Positions 11,183 through 19,729 of a stretch of 64,000 bases of DNA are shown here, in pieces. Made by a program: the position numbers and the translations under genes. Location of the stretch: NCBI RefSeq assembly GCF_002434265.1, contig NZ_DJJS01000004.1:1-64000 (forward strand), read 5' to 3'. This DNA comes from Pseudomonas sp. UBA6562. GTDB lineage: Bacteria; Pseudomonadota; Gammaproteobacteria; Pseudomonadales; Pseudomonadaceae. The notes below the pieces were generated by a model. It was not told where the DNA came from and searched no databases. It saw only the letters and a program-made list of their open reading frames with translations. How positions within the stretch are numbered: the stretch's first letter is position 1; each line of letters starts with the position of its first letter.

Positions 11183-11356
11183 GTTCGAGGCGGTCGACCG
11201 TGGTGTCCTTGCGATGGGGCCAAGCATACCCGAACTGTTTCCCCCTGTGCGGGCACGCCGCCTCGCGGCGGATGGGCGCCATCGGGCAGCGCCGCTCGCC
11301 GCGCCGGGCCGCCCGACGTACACTGGGCGGCTCTTTCCACAGCAGGCATCGGTCCC

Positions 11357-12271
11357 ATGAATCAACGGTACGCAGATTGCCCGGCACAGCAGCATCAAGA
11401 GCCGGTGCTGCACTCCATTGGCGAAGTGGCGCGCGACACCGGCGTCAACGCGGTGACCTTGCGCGCCTGGGAACGGCGCCACGGGCTGCTGCAACCGACC
11501 CGCACCGACACCGGCCACCGCCTGTACAGCCAGGCCGACATCGACACCATCCACAGCATCCAGGGCTGGCTCAAGCGTGGCGTGCCGGTGAGCCGGATCG
11601 CACGCATCCTGGCCCGCGGCACGGCCGCCACCCAGGCGCTGGCCGACGGTTGGCACGCGCAGGCGCGCGCGGCTTTGGCCGACTTCGACCGGCTGCGCCT
11701 GGCCGAGGTGCACCGGCAGGCCCTGGCGGCCTTGGGCCAGGACGCGCTGTTCGAACAGGTGTGGATGCCGCTGTGGACGTCGCTGCGCGGCGTCGGTCAG
11801 GCCTATGGCCAGGTCAGCGAAGGGCTGTTTCTCGATCAGTTCCTGCGTCACCAGGTGCTGGAGCAATTGCGCGAGCAGCCTGTCGAGGGCCGCTTGCAGG
11901 TACTGGTGGCGCCCCTGAACGAACAGGCGCACAAGCTGGAACTGCTGGTGGCCGGCTTGCTGTTGAGCGATGCCCAGACGGCGGTAACCGTGTTGCCTTT
12001 AGGCCAGCCATTGGCCGAGCTGGCGCTGATCTGCGAACGGCGCGCGGCGGATGCGTTGGTGCTGGTTGCCCATCATCACCGGCCGGCCGAGTTGGGCGGT
12101 TTGCTGGCCAAAGCCACGCGCGGGCTGACCTGCCCCCTGGCGCTGGCTGGGGAAGTGTCCGAATCGGCCGAACCGTCGTTGCGCGGCGGCCCCGTGGCGG
12201 GCCTGGGCGCGCAGGGCGCGGTGATGCGTCGGCGCTTGCGGTCGTTTCTGGCGGGGCAGCTCGATACCTGA
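11357..12271 (+). CDS. MerR-family regulator of the LitR/CarH type lacking the B12 histidine
   Basis: A 304-residue protein. The N-terminal MerR helix-turn-helix is clear (HSIGEVARDTGVNAVTLRAW at about 19-38, then RRHGLLQPTRTDTGHRLYSQ). The C-terminal 200 residues resemble the helical-bundle and B12-binding region of CarH/LitR, with NEQAHKLELLVAGLLL near the usual ExHxLGxLM segment. The EH pair of the helical bundle appears replaced by SEGLF near 156, so adenosylcobalamin binding as in CarH is doubtful. It sits tail to tail, 15 bp from a short LOV photoreceptor, and head to head with folM. A light-responsive repressor working with the LOV protein is a reasonable inference. Confidence 0.8.
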   Translation: MNQRYADCPAQQHQEPVLHSIGEVARDTGVNAVTLRAWERRHGLLQPTRTDTGHRLYSQADIDTIHSIQGWLKRGVPVSRIARILARGTAATQALADGWHAQARAALADFDRLRLAEVHRQALAALGQDALFEQVWMPLWTSLRGVGQAYGQVSEGLFLDQFLRHQVLEQLREQPVEGRLQVLVAPLNEQAHKLELLVAGLLLSDAQTAVTVLPLGQPLAELALICERRAADALVLVAHHHRPAELGGLLAKATRGLTCPLALAGEVSESAEPSLRGGPVAGLGAQGAVMRRRLRSFLAGQLDT

Positions 12272-12286
12272 GGCGCGATGCCGCGC

Positions 12287-12712
12287 TTAGACCGGGTCCG
12301 CGCTCAGCGCCGCCAGCGCCTCGGCCAACTGGCGCTCCAGCTCGACCTGGCGGGTGACGTCCTTCTGGATGCCGATGTAGTAGGTGCGCTGCGAGAGGGG
12401 ATCGTGCAGCGGGGTGATCGACAGCTCGTTCCAGAACGCCTGGCCGTCCTTGCGGTAGTTGCGCAGCACCTCGCGACACGGCTGGTGTTCGGCCATGGCG
12501 CGGCGGATGCGCACGCGGGCCAGTTGGTCGCGGTCCTCGCCTTGCAGGAAGCGGCAGTCCTGGTATAGCGCCTCGCTGCTGGCGTAGCCGGTCAGCCGTT
12601 CGAACGCGGGGTTCATGTAGATGAGGATGGTGTCCTCGCCTTCGCGTTCGGCGATCACGATGCCGTCGTTGGAGGCATCGACCATCGACTGCAGCAAGTA
12701 GGGATTGATCAT
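12287..12712 (-). CDS. Short LOV blue-light photoreceptor (PpSB1-LOV type)
   Basis: A 141-residue stand-alone LOV domain with short flanking helices and no output domain. The photoactive cysteine is C53 in YQDCRFLQG, followed by the flavin-binding pattern RNYRKDGQAFWNELSITPL and YYIGIQKDVTRQVELERQLAE, a C-terminal coiled coil used for dimerisation. The order and many residues match PpSB1-LOV of P. putida, which forms a flavin-cysteinyl adduct in blue light and decays very slowly. The ATG at 12712 is chosen because it gives the known N-terminus; an upstream start would add 39 unrelated residues. It probably signals through the neighbouring LitR-type protein. Confidence 0.92.
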   Translation of the reverse strand: MINPYLLQSMVDASNDGIVIAEREGEDTILIYMNPAFERLTGYASSEALYQDCRFLQGEDRDQLARVRIRRAMAEHQPCREVLRNYRKDGQAFWNELSITPLHDPLSQRTYYIGIQKDVTRQVELERQLAEALAALSADPV

Positions 12713-12815
12713 CGGCAAGACCTGAAAGAAGGAGGGGACACCGGCAGCGTGCTTTTTCGCGCGTGTCGAAAGCCAGTATCCTACGACTTCATTCACCTCT
12801 GGAAATCCCTTCCCG

Positions 12816-13271
12816 ATGAAAATCGCCATCCTGTGCGGCTCGGTCTATGGCGCGGCCGAAGACGTCGCCCGCCATGCCGAAACCGTGCTCGCCGCTGCCG
12901 GCTTGCAGGCCTGGCATGCCCAACGCGCCACGCTCGACGACATCCAGCGTTTCGCCCCCGAGGCAGTGCTGGCCGTGACTTCGACCACCGGCATGGGCGA
13001 GTTGCCCGATAACCTGGTGAACCTGTACAGCGAACTCAAGGACACCTTGCCCGCCACTTGGCGCGGCCTGCCGGGCGCGGTGATCGGCCTGGGCGATTCG
13101 AGCTACGACACCTTCTGCGGTGGCGGCGAGCTGATGGGCGAGCTGTTCGACGAGCTGGGTGTGCAGGCCGTGCTGCCGATGTTGCGTCTGGACGCCGCCG
13201 AAACGGTCACGCCGGAGACCGACGCCGAGCCGTGGCTGGCGCAGTTCGCGGCCGCCCTGAAAGCACGCTAG
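12816..13271 (+). CDS. Flavodoxin (MioC-like)
   Basis: A 151-residue FMN-binding electron carrier. The phosphate loop is GSVYGAAEDVA (8-18), the first FMN aromatic loop is STTGMGELPDN, and the second is GLGDSSYDTFCGGG near 91-104. Length and motifs fit short-chain flavodoxins of the MioC type. It is divergent from the LOV gene, with a 103-bp gap in which promoters of both must lie. Its redox partner is not evident from the context. Confidence 0.88.
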   Translation: MKIAILCGSVYGAAEDVARHAETVLAAAGLQAWHAQRATLDDIQRFAPEAVLAVTSTTGMGELPDNLVNLYSELKDTLPATWRGLPGAVIGLGDSSYDTFCGGGELMGELFDELGVQAVLPMLRLDAAETVTPETDAEPWLAQFAAALKAR

Positions 13272-13468
13272 GGGCCGCCCGCCCATCAGGCAGCGCGTGC
13301 CGCTGTCCCGTACGGCCATCAAGCTGGCTGCCAACGCGACGCAGCGCCCAGGCCGCCCTGGCTAGACTCCACCTCGAGAGCGAGAGCACACCCATGTGCC
13401 AAGAGGTGATTCGTCATGCGTGCAGTCTTGATGGCCTCCCGTTGTACCGACCTAGGGGGGCGCGCCTG

Positions 13469-14395
13469 ATGCCCCTCGCCGAAATCCCCCTTTGTGTCTG
13501 GCGCACACGTGCGCAGTCCTTCACCTTCGCTGGGCAGAGCGTGCGCTACTGGACGGCCGGGCAGGGCGAACCGCTGCTGTTGCTGCATGGCTTTCCCATG
13601 GCCAGCTGGGACTGGCACTACCTATGGGCGCCGCTGGCCCAGCGCTTTCGGCTGATCGCCTGTGACATGCTCGGTTTCGGCGATTCGGCCAAACCCCTGG
13701 ACCACAACTACAGCCTGTTGGCCCAAGCCGACCTGCAGCAGGCGCTGTTGTGGCATCTGTGCATCGACCAGCCCGTGCACGTGCTGGCCCACGACTATGG
13801 CGGCCATGTGGCCCAGGAGCTGTTGGCACGGCAGCGCGAAGGCCGCGCCGAGCTGGCCAGCTGCGTGTTTCTCAGCACAGGCCTGCTGCCCGAGTGCCAC
13901 CCTCTGCAAATGGCCCACAAGCTGTTGCTCAGCCCCTTGGGTTGGTTGGTGGGGCGTGCCTTCGGCAGGGAGGACCTGGTGCGCAGCCTGTCGCAGACGC
14001 ACGGGCTGGACACCCATCTGAGCGAGAGTGCCCTGGACGACTACTGGAGCCTGATTCTGTCCAACCGCGGCACGCGCATCCTGCACAAGCTGATGGGCTT
14101 TGCACGCGAGCGCGTGCTTCACCGCCAACGCTGGCTCGACGCCTTGCAGCAGAGTGACGTGCCCTTGGCGGTCATCAACGGCGCGGACGATTCGCTGTGC
14201 AGCGCGCCGGCGCTGGCGCGCTATCGACAGGTGCTGCCCGGGATCGAGATCAGCCTGCTGCCCGGTGTCGGCCACTACCCCCATACCCAGGCGCCTGCGC
14301 AGGTGCTACAGCAGTACCTGGCGCTACGCGAGCAGCCGCTGGTCCATCTACCGCACAAGGCCACCTGGGGCGAGCTGCGCCAGGCACAGCCATAA
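13469..14395 (+). CDS. Alpha/beta hydrolase with Asp nucleophile (epoxide hydrolase/haloalkane dehalogenase-like)
   Basis: A 308-residue alpha/beta-hydrolase fold protein. HGFPMASWDWH (40-50) forms the oxyanion region. The nucleophile elbow reads HDYGGH with D109 in place of serine, as in epoxide hydrolases and haloalkane dehalogenases. The catalytic histidine is in GVGHYPHTQAP near 272. The ATG at 13469 has a G-rich ribosome site; an upstream ATG at 13394 would add 25 residues with no family similarity that I recognise. There is no signal peptide. The substrate is unknown, and an ester or epoxide is as likely as a halide. Confidence 0.78.
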   Translation: MPLAEIPLCVWRTRAQSFTFAGQSVRYWTAGQGEPLLLLHGFPMASWDWHYLWAPLAQRFRLIACDMLGFGDSAKPLDHNYSLLAQADLQQALLWHLCIDQPVHVLAHDYGGHVAQELLARQREGRAELASCVFLSTGLLPECHPLQMAHKLLLSPLGWLVGRAFGREDLVRSLSQTHGLDTHLSESALDDYWSLILSNRGTRILHKLMGFARERVLHRQRWLDALQQSDVPLAVINGADDSLCSAPALARYRQVLPGIEISLLPGVGHYPHTQAPAQVLQQYLALREQPLVHLPHKATWGELRQAQP

Positions 14396-14420
14396 AAAAA
14401 GCCGCTGCACCGGCAGCGGC
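14394..14420 (-). terminator. Rho-independent terminator (minus strand)
   Basis: On the minus strand GCCGCTGCC-GGTGCAGCGGC folds into a stem followed by TTTTTTT. It lies right after the hydrolase stop on the other strand and about 185 bp beyond the hmgR stop, so it would end the hmgR transcript. Confidence 0.75.
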
Positions 14421-14604
14421 CAAGGAAGACGGCAGATCAAGGAGCTTCAAAATCGGCCTGGATCCCCGGCCGGCACCGGTCACTGGGGGTTCGGGGTGCA
14501 AGGGCCGGGGAGGGGCAGCATAAGCCGTCGACCCCCTTGGAAAAATACGGTTTGCGGACAATCACCGTTACACGTCCGGTAACAGTGGCGTGTGCGGCCC
14601 TGCC

Positions 14605-15384
14605 TCAACCCGGTTCGAAACCCATCCGCCAACTGCTGGCCTGCGCCGCGGCGCGCAAGCGCTCGGCCGCAGGGCCTTGGCTGTCGGCGTTGAACATCGA
14701 GGTCGGCCCGACTACGGTCATCACGGCCGCAATGCGACCCAGGGCATCGAAGATCGGCGCCGACAGGGCGTCGACCCCCGGCATCAGCAACCCGTGGATG
14801 TGGTGCAGCCCTTCGGTACGGATGGCCCGGAGGGTGGCCTCGTAGTCGCAGGCCTTGCGCTTGGACTGGGCCAGTTCCTGCTCGCGCAGCTCGGCGATCT
14901 CGCGTTCCGGCAGGTAGGCGGCGAACACCAGCCCCGTGGACGAACCCAGCAGCGGCAGCACCGAGCCGATCTGCGTCACCACCGTGACCGCGCGTACGGC
15001 CGGCTCGATGCCGACCACCGTCGCCCCCTGATTGCCCCAGACCGCGATGAAGCAGCTCTCGTTGAGGGTGTCGCGCAACTGCGCCAGCGGTTCGGCGGCG
15101 ACCTTCAGCACATCGATGCTGCCCAGCGCGGCCAAGCCCACGCGCAGCGCTTCGCGACCCAGGCCGTAGTGGTTGGTGGCCGGGTTCTGCTCGGCGAAAC
15201 CGCTGGCGATCAGCGCCTGTAGATAGCGGTGCACCTTGCTGGCGGGCATGTCGACGAATTCGGCCAGACGCGACAGCGAGGTGGACGGCGCGAGCTGCGC
15301 CAGGGCCTTGAGGATGTCGGTGCCGACTTCTGCCGAGCGGACTTTCTGCTTGCCGCTGTCGGCAGGTGATTGGGGCTGGGTCAT
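14605..15384 (-). CDS. hmgR: HmgR, IclR-family repressor of homogentisate catabolism
   Basis: A 259-residue IclR regulator. The winged helix is near 20-75 (VGTDILKALAQLAPSTSLSR and MPASKVHRYLQALIASGF). The effector domain contains SCFIAVWGNQGATVVG and LPLLGSSTGLVFAAYLPE. Divergent transcription from hmgA and a perfect 17-bp palindrome in the shared promoter identify it as HmgR, which represses the hmg operon until homogentisate binds. A minus-strand terminator lies downstream. Confidence 0.92.
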   Translation of the reverse strand: MTQPQSPADSGKQKVRSAEVGTDILKALAQLAPSTSLSRLAEFVDMPASKVHRYLQALIASGFAEQNPATNHYGLGREALRVGLAALGSIDVLKVAAEPLAQLRDTLNESCFIAVWGNQGATVVGIEPAVRAVTVVTQIGSVLPLLGSSTGLVFAAYLPEREIAELREQELAQSKRKACDYEATLRAIRTEGLHHIHGLLMPGVDALSAPIFDALGRIAAVMTVVGPTSMFNADSQGPAAERLRAAAQASSWRMGFEPG

Positions 15385-15442
15385 CGAAGCGTTCTTCCGG
15401 TGGAGGTGGCGACCTTATAGCTTGACGCCCGGCATTGAGCAA

Positions 15443-15459
15443 ATTACGTTATACGTAAT
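15443..15459. promoter_or_regulatory. HmgR operator, 17-bp palindrome
   Basis: ATTACGTTATACGTAAT is a palindrome with 7-bp arms and a 3-bp centre, between hmgR and hmgA and 77 bp before the hmgA start. A 17-bp palindromic HmgR operator has been described for P. putida, and position and length agree. A partial half-site (GATTACGAT) follows at 15462-15470. Confidence 0.82.
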
Positions 15460-15536
15460 CCGATTACGATAAATACAATTCAGCGAGTCTGCTGCGGTGC
15501 GACACCGCTTGGCAGCCCGCCCGATCCGGAGGCCCC

Positions 15537-16844
15537 ATGCAGCGCACCCCGTCCGCCGATGTGCAGTACCTCAGCGGTTTTGCCAACGAATTCGCCAGCG
15601 AAGCCCTGCCGGGCAGCCTGCCGCAGGGGTGCAATTCCCCGCAGCGGGCGCCCTATGGGCTGTATGCCGAGCAGTTGTCCGGCACCGCCTTCACCATGCC
15701 GCGCCACGAGCAGCGCCGCAGTTGGCTGTACCGCCTGCGCCCGAGCGCCCTGCACCCGCGCTTCGAGCGCCTGGCGCGGCAACCGTTGGCCGAGGCCGAA
15801 GGGCAGATCACGCCCAACCGCCTGCGCTGGAACCCGCAGCCCCTACCGACCGAGCCGACCGACTTCATCGACGGCTGGTCGCCCATGGCGGCGACCGCCG
15901 CCGCCGAAGCGCCCAGCGGCGTCAGCGTCTACCTCTACGCGGCCAACCAGTCGATGCAGCGGGCGTTCTACGACGCCGACGGCGAACTGCTGGTGGTGCC
16001 GGAAAGGGGTCGCCTGCGCATCCTTACCGAACTGGGCGTGCTGGAACTGGCGCCGCTGGAAATTGCCGTGATCCCGCGCGGCATGAAGTTTCGCGTGGAA
16101 CTGCTCGATGGCGAAGCCCGTGGCTATCTGGCGGAAAACCACGGCGCTGCGCTGCGCATCCCCGACCTGGGGCCGATCGGCAGCAACGGCCTGGCCAATC
16201 CGCGGGACTTCCTCGCCCCGGTCGCCCACTACGAAGACACCACCGGCCCCGTGCAACTGGTGCAGAAATTTCTCGGCCAGTTCTGGGGCTGCGAGCTGAA
16301 CCATTCGCCGCTCGACGTCGTGGCCTGGCACGGCAACAACGTGCCGTACAAGTACGACCTGCGGACCTTCAACACCCTCGGTACGGTGAGCTACGACCAT
16401 CCCGACCCATCGATCTTCACCGTGTTGACCTCGCCCAGCAGCGTACCGGGCATGGCCAACATGGACTTCGTGATCTTCCCGCCGCGCTGGATGGTGGCGG
16501 AGAACACCTTCCGCCCGCCGTGGTTCCACCGCAACCTGATGAACGAGTTCATGGGCCTGATCGCCGGCGCCTACGACGCCAAGGCCGAGGGTTTCCTGCC
16601 CGGCGGCGTGTCGCTGCACCCGTGCATGAGCGCCCATGGCCCCGACGCCGAGACCTGCGAAAAGGCCATCGCCGCCGAACTGGCCCCGCACAAGATCGAC
16701 GGCACCATGGCCTTCATGTTCGAGACCAGCCAGGTGCTGCGCCCCAGCCGCCAGGCGATGCGCAGCCCGCAATTGCAAACCGACTACGACCGCTGCTGGG
16801 CCAGCCTGGCGACGACTTTCGATCCGCAGGGAGCCAAACCATGA
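15537..16844 (+). CDS. hmgA: Homogentisate 1,2-dioxygenase
   Basis: A 435-residue cytosolic Fe(II) dioxygenase that opens the ring of homogentisate to maleylacetoacetate. Family signatures include LSGFANEFASEALPGSLPQG near 12-31, QRAPYGLYAEQLSGTAFT, the metal-binding region with FRPPWFHRNLMNEFMGLI near 326-343, and HGPD near 366. The length is normal. The gene follows the HmgR operator directly, and its TGA overlaps the fahA ATG (ATGA), showing translational coupling. This is the central step of phenylalanine and tyrosine breakdown. Confidence 0.97.
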   Translation: MQRTPSADVQYLSGFANEFASEALPGSLPQGCNSPQRAPYGLYAEQLSGTAFTMPRHEQRRSWLYRLRPSALHPRFERLARQPLAEAEGQITPNRLRWNPQPLPTEPTDFIDGWSPMAATAAAEAPSGVSVYLYAANQSMQRAFYDADGELLVVPERGRLRILTELGVLELAPLEIAVIPRGMKFRVELLDGEARGYLAENHGAALRIPDLGPIGSNGLANPRDFLAPVAHYEDTTGPVQLVQKFLGQFWGCELNHSPLDVVAWHGNNVPYKYDLRTFNTLGTVSYDHPDPSIFTVLTSPSSVPGMANMDFVIFPPRWMVAENTFRPPWFHRNLMNEFMGLIAGAYDAKAEGFLPGGVSLHPCMSAHGPDAETCEKAIAAELAPHKIDGTMAFMFETSQVLRPSRQAMRSPQLQTDYDRCWASLATTFDPQGAKP

Positions 16845-18145
16845 CCTCGTCCACCCACCCGTCCGCCATCGCCCGCAGTTGGGTCGAACACGCCAACGGG
16901 CACCGCGACTTCCCGTTGCAGAACCTGCCCCTGGGCATCTTCAGTCGGCCGGGCGAAGCGCGCCGCGCCGGGGTCGCCATCGGCGAGGCGATCCTCGACT
17001 TGCCGGCGGTGCTCGATGCCGGGTTGTTCGACGGTCAGGCCAGGATCGCGGCCGAGGCCGCATCGAGCGACTGGCTCAATGATTTGTTCGCCCTCGGCAG
17101 CGGCCCACGCGTGGCCCTGCGCGAACGCTTGACGGCGCTGCTCGGCGAACACAGCGAGCACCAGGCGACCCTGCGCCCGTTGCTGTACCCGGCGCAGGAG
17201 TGCGAGATGCACCTGCCGGCGCGGGTCGGCGACTACACCGATTTCTACGTGGGCATCCAGCACGCCACCAACGTCGGCAAACTGTTCCGCCCCGACAATC
17301 CGCTGCTGCCCAACTACAAGTACGTGCCGATCGGCTACCACGGTCGCGCATCGACCTTGCGCCCGGGCGGCGTCGAGGTGCGCCGTCCCAAGGGCCAGAC
17401 GCTGCCGGCAGGGGAAAGCTCACCGCGCTTCGGCCCGTGCGCGCGGCTCGACTACGAACTGGAACTGGGGGTGTGGATCGGCCAGGGCAACGCCATGGGC
17501 GAGGCCATCGACATCGCCCGTGCGGGCGAGCACGTCGCCGGTCTGTGCCTGCTCAACGACTGGTCGGCGCGCGATATCCAGGCCTGGGAGTACCAGCCAC
17601 TGGGGCCGTTCCTGTCGAAGAGTTTCATCACCAGCCTGTCGCCCTGGGTGGTCACCGCCGAGGCGCTGGCGCCGTTCCGCTGCGCGCAGCCGCCGCGCCC
17701 CGAAGGCGATCCGCAACCGCTGGCCTATCTGTTCGACGCCGACGACCAGGCCCAGGGCGCGTTCGACATCGAACTCGAAGTGCTGCTGCTCACCCAGCGC
17801 ATGCGCGAGCAAGGCCAGGCGCCCGAGCGTTTGGCGCTGAGCAACAGCCTGAGCATGTACTGGACCGTGGCCCAACTGGTGGCGCACCACAGCGTCAACG
17901 GCTGCCAATTGCAACCGGGCGACCTGTTCGGTTCGGGCACGCTGTCCGGGGCCGGGCAGGGCGCCTATGGCAGCCTGCTGGAGATCACCGAAGGCGGCAA
18001 ACAGCCGGTGCGTCTGGGCAATGGCGAGCAGCGCACTTTCCTCGAAGACGGTGACGAAATCATCCTGCGCGGGCGTTGCGTGCGCGAGGGCGTCGCCAGC
18101 ATCGGCTTCGGCGAGTGCCGTGGCCGCGTCGTGCCCGCCAACTGA
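16841..18145 (+). CDS. fahA: Fumarylacetoacetase
   Basis: A 434-residue hydrolase (also called hmgB) that splits fumarylacetoacetate to fumarate and acetoacetate. The N-terminal SH3-like domain covers about 1-115. The FAH domain has DYTDFYVGIQHATNVGKLFR near 130-149, PIGYHGRAST, DYELELGVWIG and NDWSARDIQAWEYQPLGPFL, which carry the metal ligands. It overlaps hmgA by 4 bp and precedes maiA by 14 bp, giving the order hmgA-fahA-maiA known from P. putida. Confidence 0.96.
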   Translation: MTSSTHPSAIARSWVEHANGHRDFPLQNLPLGIFSRPGEARRAGVAIGEAILDLPAVLDAGLFDGQARIAAEAASSDWLNDLFALGSGPRVALRERLTALLGEHSEHQATLRPLLYPAQECEMHLPARVGDYTDFYVGIQHATNVGKLFRPDNPLLPNYKYVPIGYHGRASTLRPGGVEVRRPKGQTLPAGESSPRFGPCARLDYELELGVWIGQGNAMGEAIDIARAGEHVAGLCLLNDWSARDIQAWEYQPLGPFLSKSFITSLSPWVVTAEALAPFRCAQPPRPEGDPQPLAYLFDADDQAQGAFDIELEVLLLTQRMREQGQAPERLALSNSLSMYWTVAQLVAHHSVNGCQLQPGDLFGSGTLSGAGQGAYGSLLEITEGGKQPVRLGNGEQRTFLEDGDEIILRGRCVREGVASIGFGECRGRVVPAN

Positions 18146-18159
18146 ACGAGGCTGCGGCG

Positions 18160-18792
18160 ATGGAGCTGTTCACCTATTACCGTTCCACCTCGTCCTACCG
18201 GGTGCGCATCGCGCTGGCGCTCAAAGGCCTCGATCATCGAGCGATCGCCGTCAACCTGCTGGGCGGCGAGCAACTGCAAGCGGCCTATCGGGCGCTCAAT
18301 CCGCAGGCGCGGGTGCCGATGCTGCGCACCGACCACGGCGAGCTGCTGTCGCAGTCGCCGGCGATCATCGAGTACCTGGAGGAGGCCTATCCCGTGCCGG
18401 CGCTGCTACACGGCGATGCCCAGGCACGGGCGAAGGCGCGTGCGGTCGCGGCGCTGATCGCCTGCGACGTGCACCCGCTGCACAACGTGAGCGTGCTCAA
18501 CCGGTTGCGCGGCATGGGTCAGGACGAGGTGCAGGTGGCGGCGTGGACGGCGCACTGGATCGGCGAGGGCCTGGCTGCGGTGGAACGACTGATCGGGGAC
18601 GAGGGCTATTGTTTCGGCGACGAGCCGGGCCTGGCCGACCTCTATTTGGTGCCGCAGCTGTATGCCGCGCAGCGGTTTCAGGTCGATCTGGCCGCCTACC
18701 CGCGCATTGGCCGCGTCGCCGCGCTGGCGGCGCAGCACCCGGCGTTTCAGCTGGCGCATCCGGCCCGTCAGGCCGATGCGCCGGCTCAGTGA
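18160..18792 (+). CDS. maiA: Maleylacetoacetate isomerase
   Basis: A 210-residue zeta-class glutathione transferase (also called hmgC) that isomerises maleylacetoacetate to fumarylacetoacetate with glutathione. The thioredoxin-like N-domain begins MELFTYYRSTSSYRVRIALA, where SSxxxR is the zeta-class active-site motif. It contains LNPQARVPML and LSQSPAIIEYLEE, followed by a helical C-domain with IACDVHPLHNVSVL. It is the last gene of the hmg operon, and its 3' end overlaps the convergent SirB1-like gene by 7 bp. Confidence 0.95.
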   Translation: MELFTYYRSTSSYRVRIALALKGLDHRAIAVNLLGGEQLQAAYRALNPQARVPMLRTDHGELLSQSPAIIEYLEEAYPVPALLHGDAQARAKARAVAALIACDVHPLHNVSVLNRLRGMGQDEVQVAAWTAHWIGEGLAAVERLIGDEGYCFGDEPGLADLYLVPQLYAAQRFQVDLAAYPRIGRVAALAAQHPAFQLAHPARQADAPAQ

Positions 18793-19592
18793 AGCGAGCG
18801 GGGCGCCAAAGGTAGCTGTTCGAGGCGTTCGGTCAGTTGCAGGCGTTGCACCGGATCGTCACTGAGCAACAAGGCGTGCTCCAGGTCGAAACGTTCGGCC
18901 TGCGGGCAGTTAAGCCTTTGGTACAGCCCAGCCCGTGCCAGGTAGTCGGTGCTGAGCACCGGACCCAACTGCATCACCCGTTCGGCGTCCACCAGCGCCG
19001 CCAGGTAGTCGTCGTGCTGGGTATGCAGGTGCCTGAGGTTGCGCGACAGGCGTTGCAGCATCTGTGCCGGTGTGGCGGCCGCCAGGTGTTCGGCGCTCAG
19101 GGATGCACGGGCGCCGTACTGGCGCTGCAACAGTTCGCGGCAGTCGGAGGGGTACAGACGGCGACCGCCGCACGGGTCGAGCAGGTAATCGGCGCCCGGC
19201 ACGCGCAGCAGGAAGTGGCCCGGGAAGTTCACCCCTTCCAGCGGAATGGCCAGGCGCTGGGCGATTTCCAGCGCCAGGAGCGCCAGGGCCAAGGGCTGGC
19301 CGCGACGTCGTTGCAACACTTGGTCGAGCAGGGCGGCCTGGGGCCGGATGGGCCGATACTCCTCTTGCTGGAAACCCAATGTGCTCAGGGTGCGCAGCAA
19401 GGGCTGGGCGAGTTCTCTGGGCGGTAGTATCGGCAGATGGTGGGCGACATCCAGTTGCAGGTGTTGCAACCGGTTGAGGCTGTCACCAGGCAACACGCCA
19501 GGATCGTGTTCGGCGGCTATCCACAGCGCCGCTTCGAAAGGTGCGGCAGGGGTGCGTTGCAGGCACAGCAGGCAGTGTTGACGTGGGTTCAT
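18786..19592 (-). CDS. SirB1/transglutaminase-like family protein
   Basis: A 268-residue protein similar to the SirB1 group of transglutaminase-like proteins. The fold core is seen in QRRRGQPLALALLALEIAQR near 96-115, GVNFPGHFLLRVPG and LLDPCGGRRLYPSDCRELL. The C-terminal third is a helical TPR-like region (YLARAGLYQRLNCPQAERFD). The ATG at 19592 follows a GGAGGC ribosome site; a GTG 12 nt earlier lies on that site. The start MNPRQHCLLCLQRTP holds a CxxC-type pair. Its function is unknown, and members often have degenerate active sites. Confidence 0.75.
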   Translation of the reverse strand: MNPRQHCLLCLQRTPAAPFEAALWIAAEHDPGVLPGDSLNRLQHLQLDVAHHLPILPPRELAQPLLRTLSTLGFQQEEYRPIRPQAALLDQVLQRRRGQPLALALLALEIAQRLAIPLEGVNFPGHFLLRVPGADYLLDPCGGRRLYPSDCRELLQRQYGARASLSAEHLAAATPAQMLQRLSRNLRHLHTQHDDYLAALVDAERVMQLGPVLSTDYLARAGLYQRLNCPQAERFDLEHALLLSDDPVQRLQLTERLEQLPLAPRSLH

Positions 19593-19729
19593 CGAGGCCT
19601 CCACACAGCGGTCGTCTTCGGACGTGGCAGTGCGTCTCGGTACGCGCGGCCGGCCGGTGGTCCGACGGCGATTCGCACTGCGGGGCGCTGCCTATACTGG
19701 GAATCTGCACCTTTTATGGGAGCTCGTCG

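Noticed and set aside
15497..18145. An 882-codon frame that would fuse extra sequence to fumarylacetoacetase
   Set aside because: The upstream part is an out-of-frame reading of hmgA; the fumarylacetoacetase start is the ATG at 16841.
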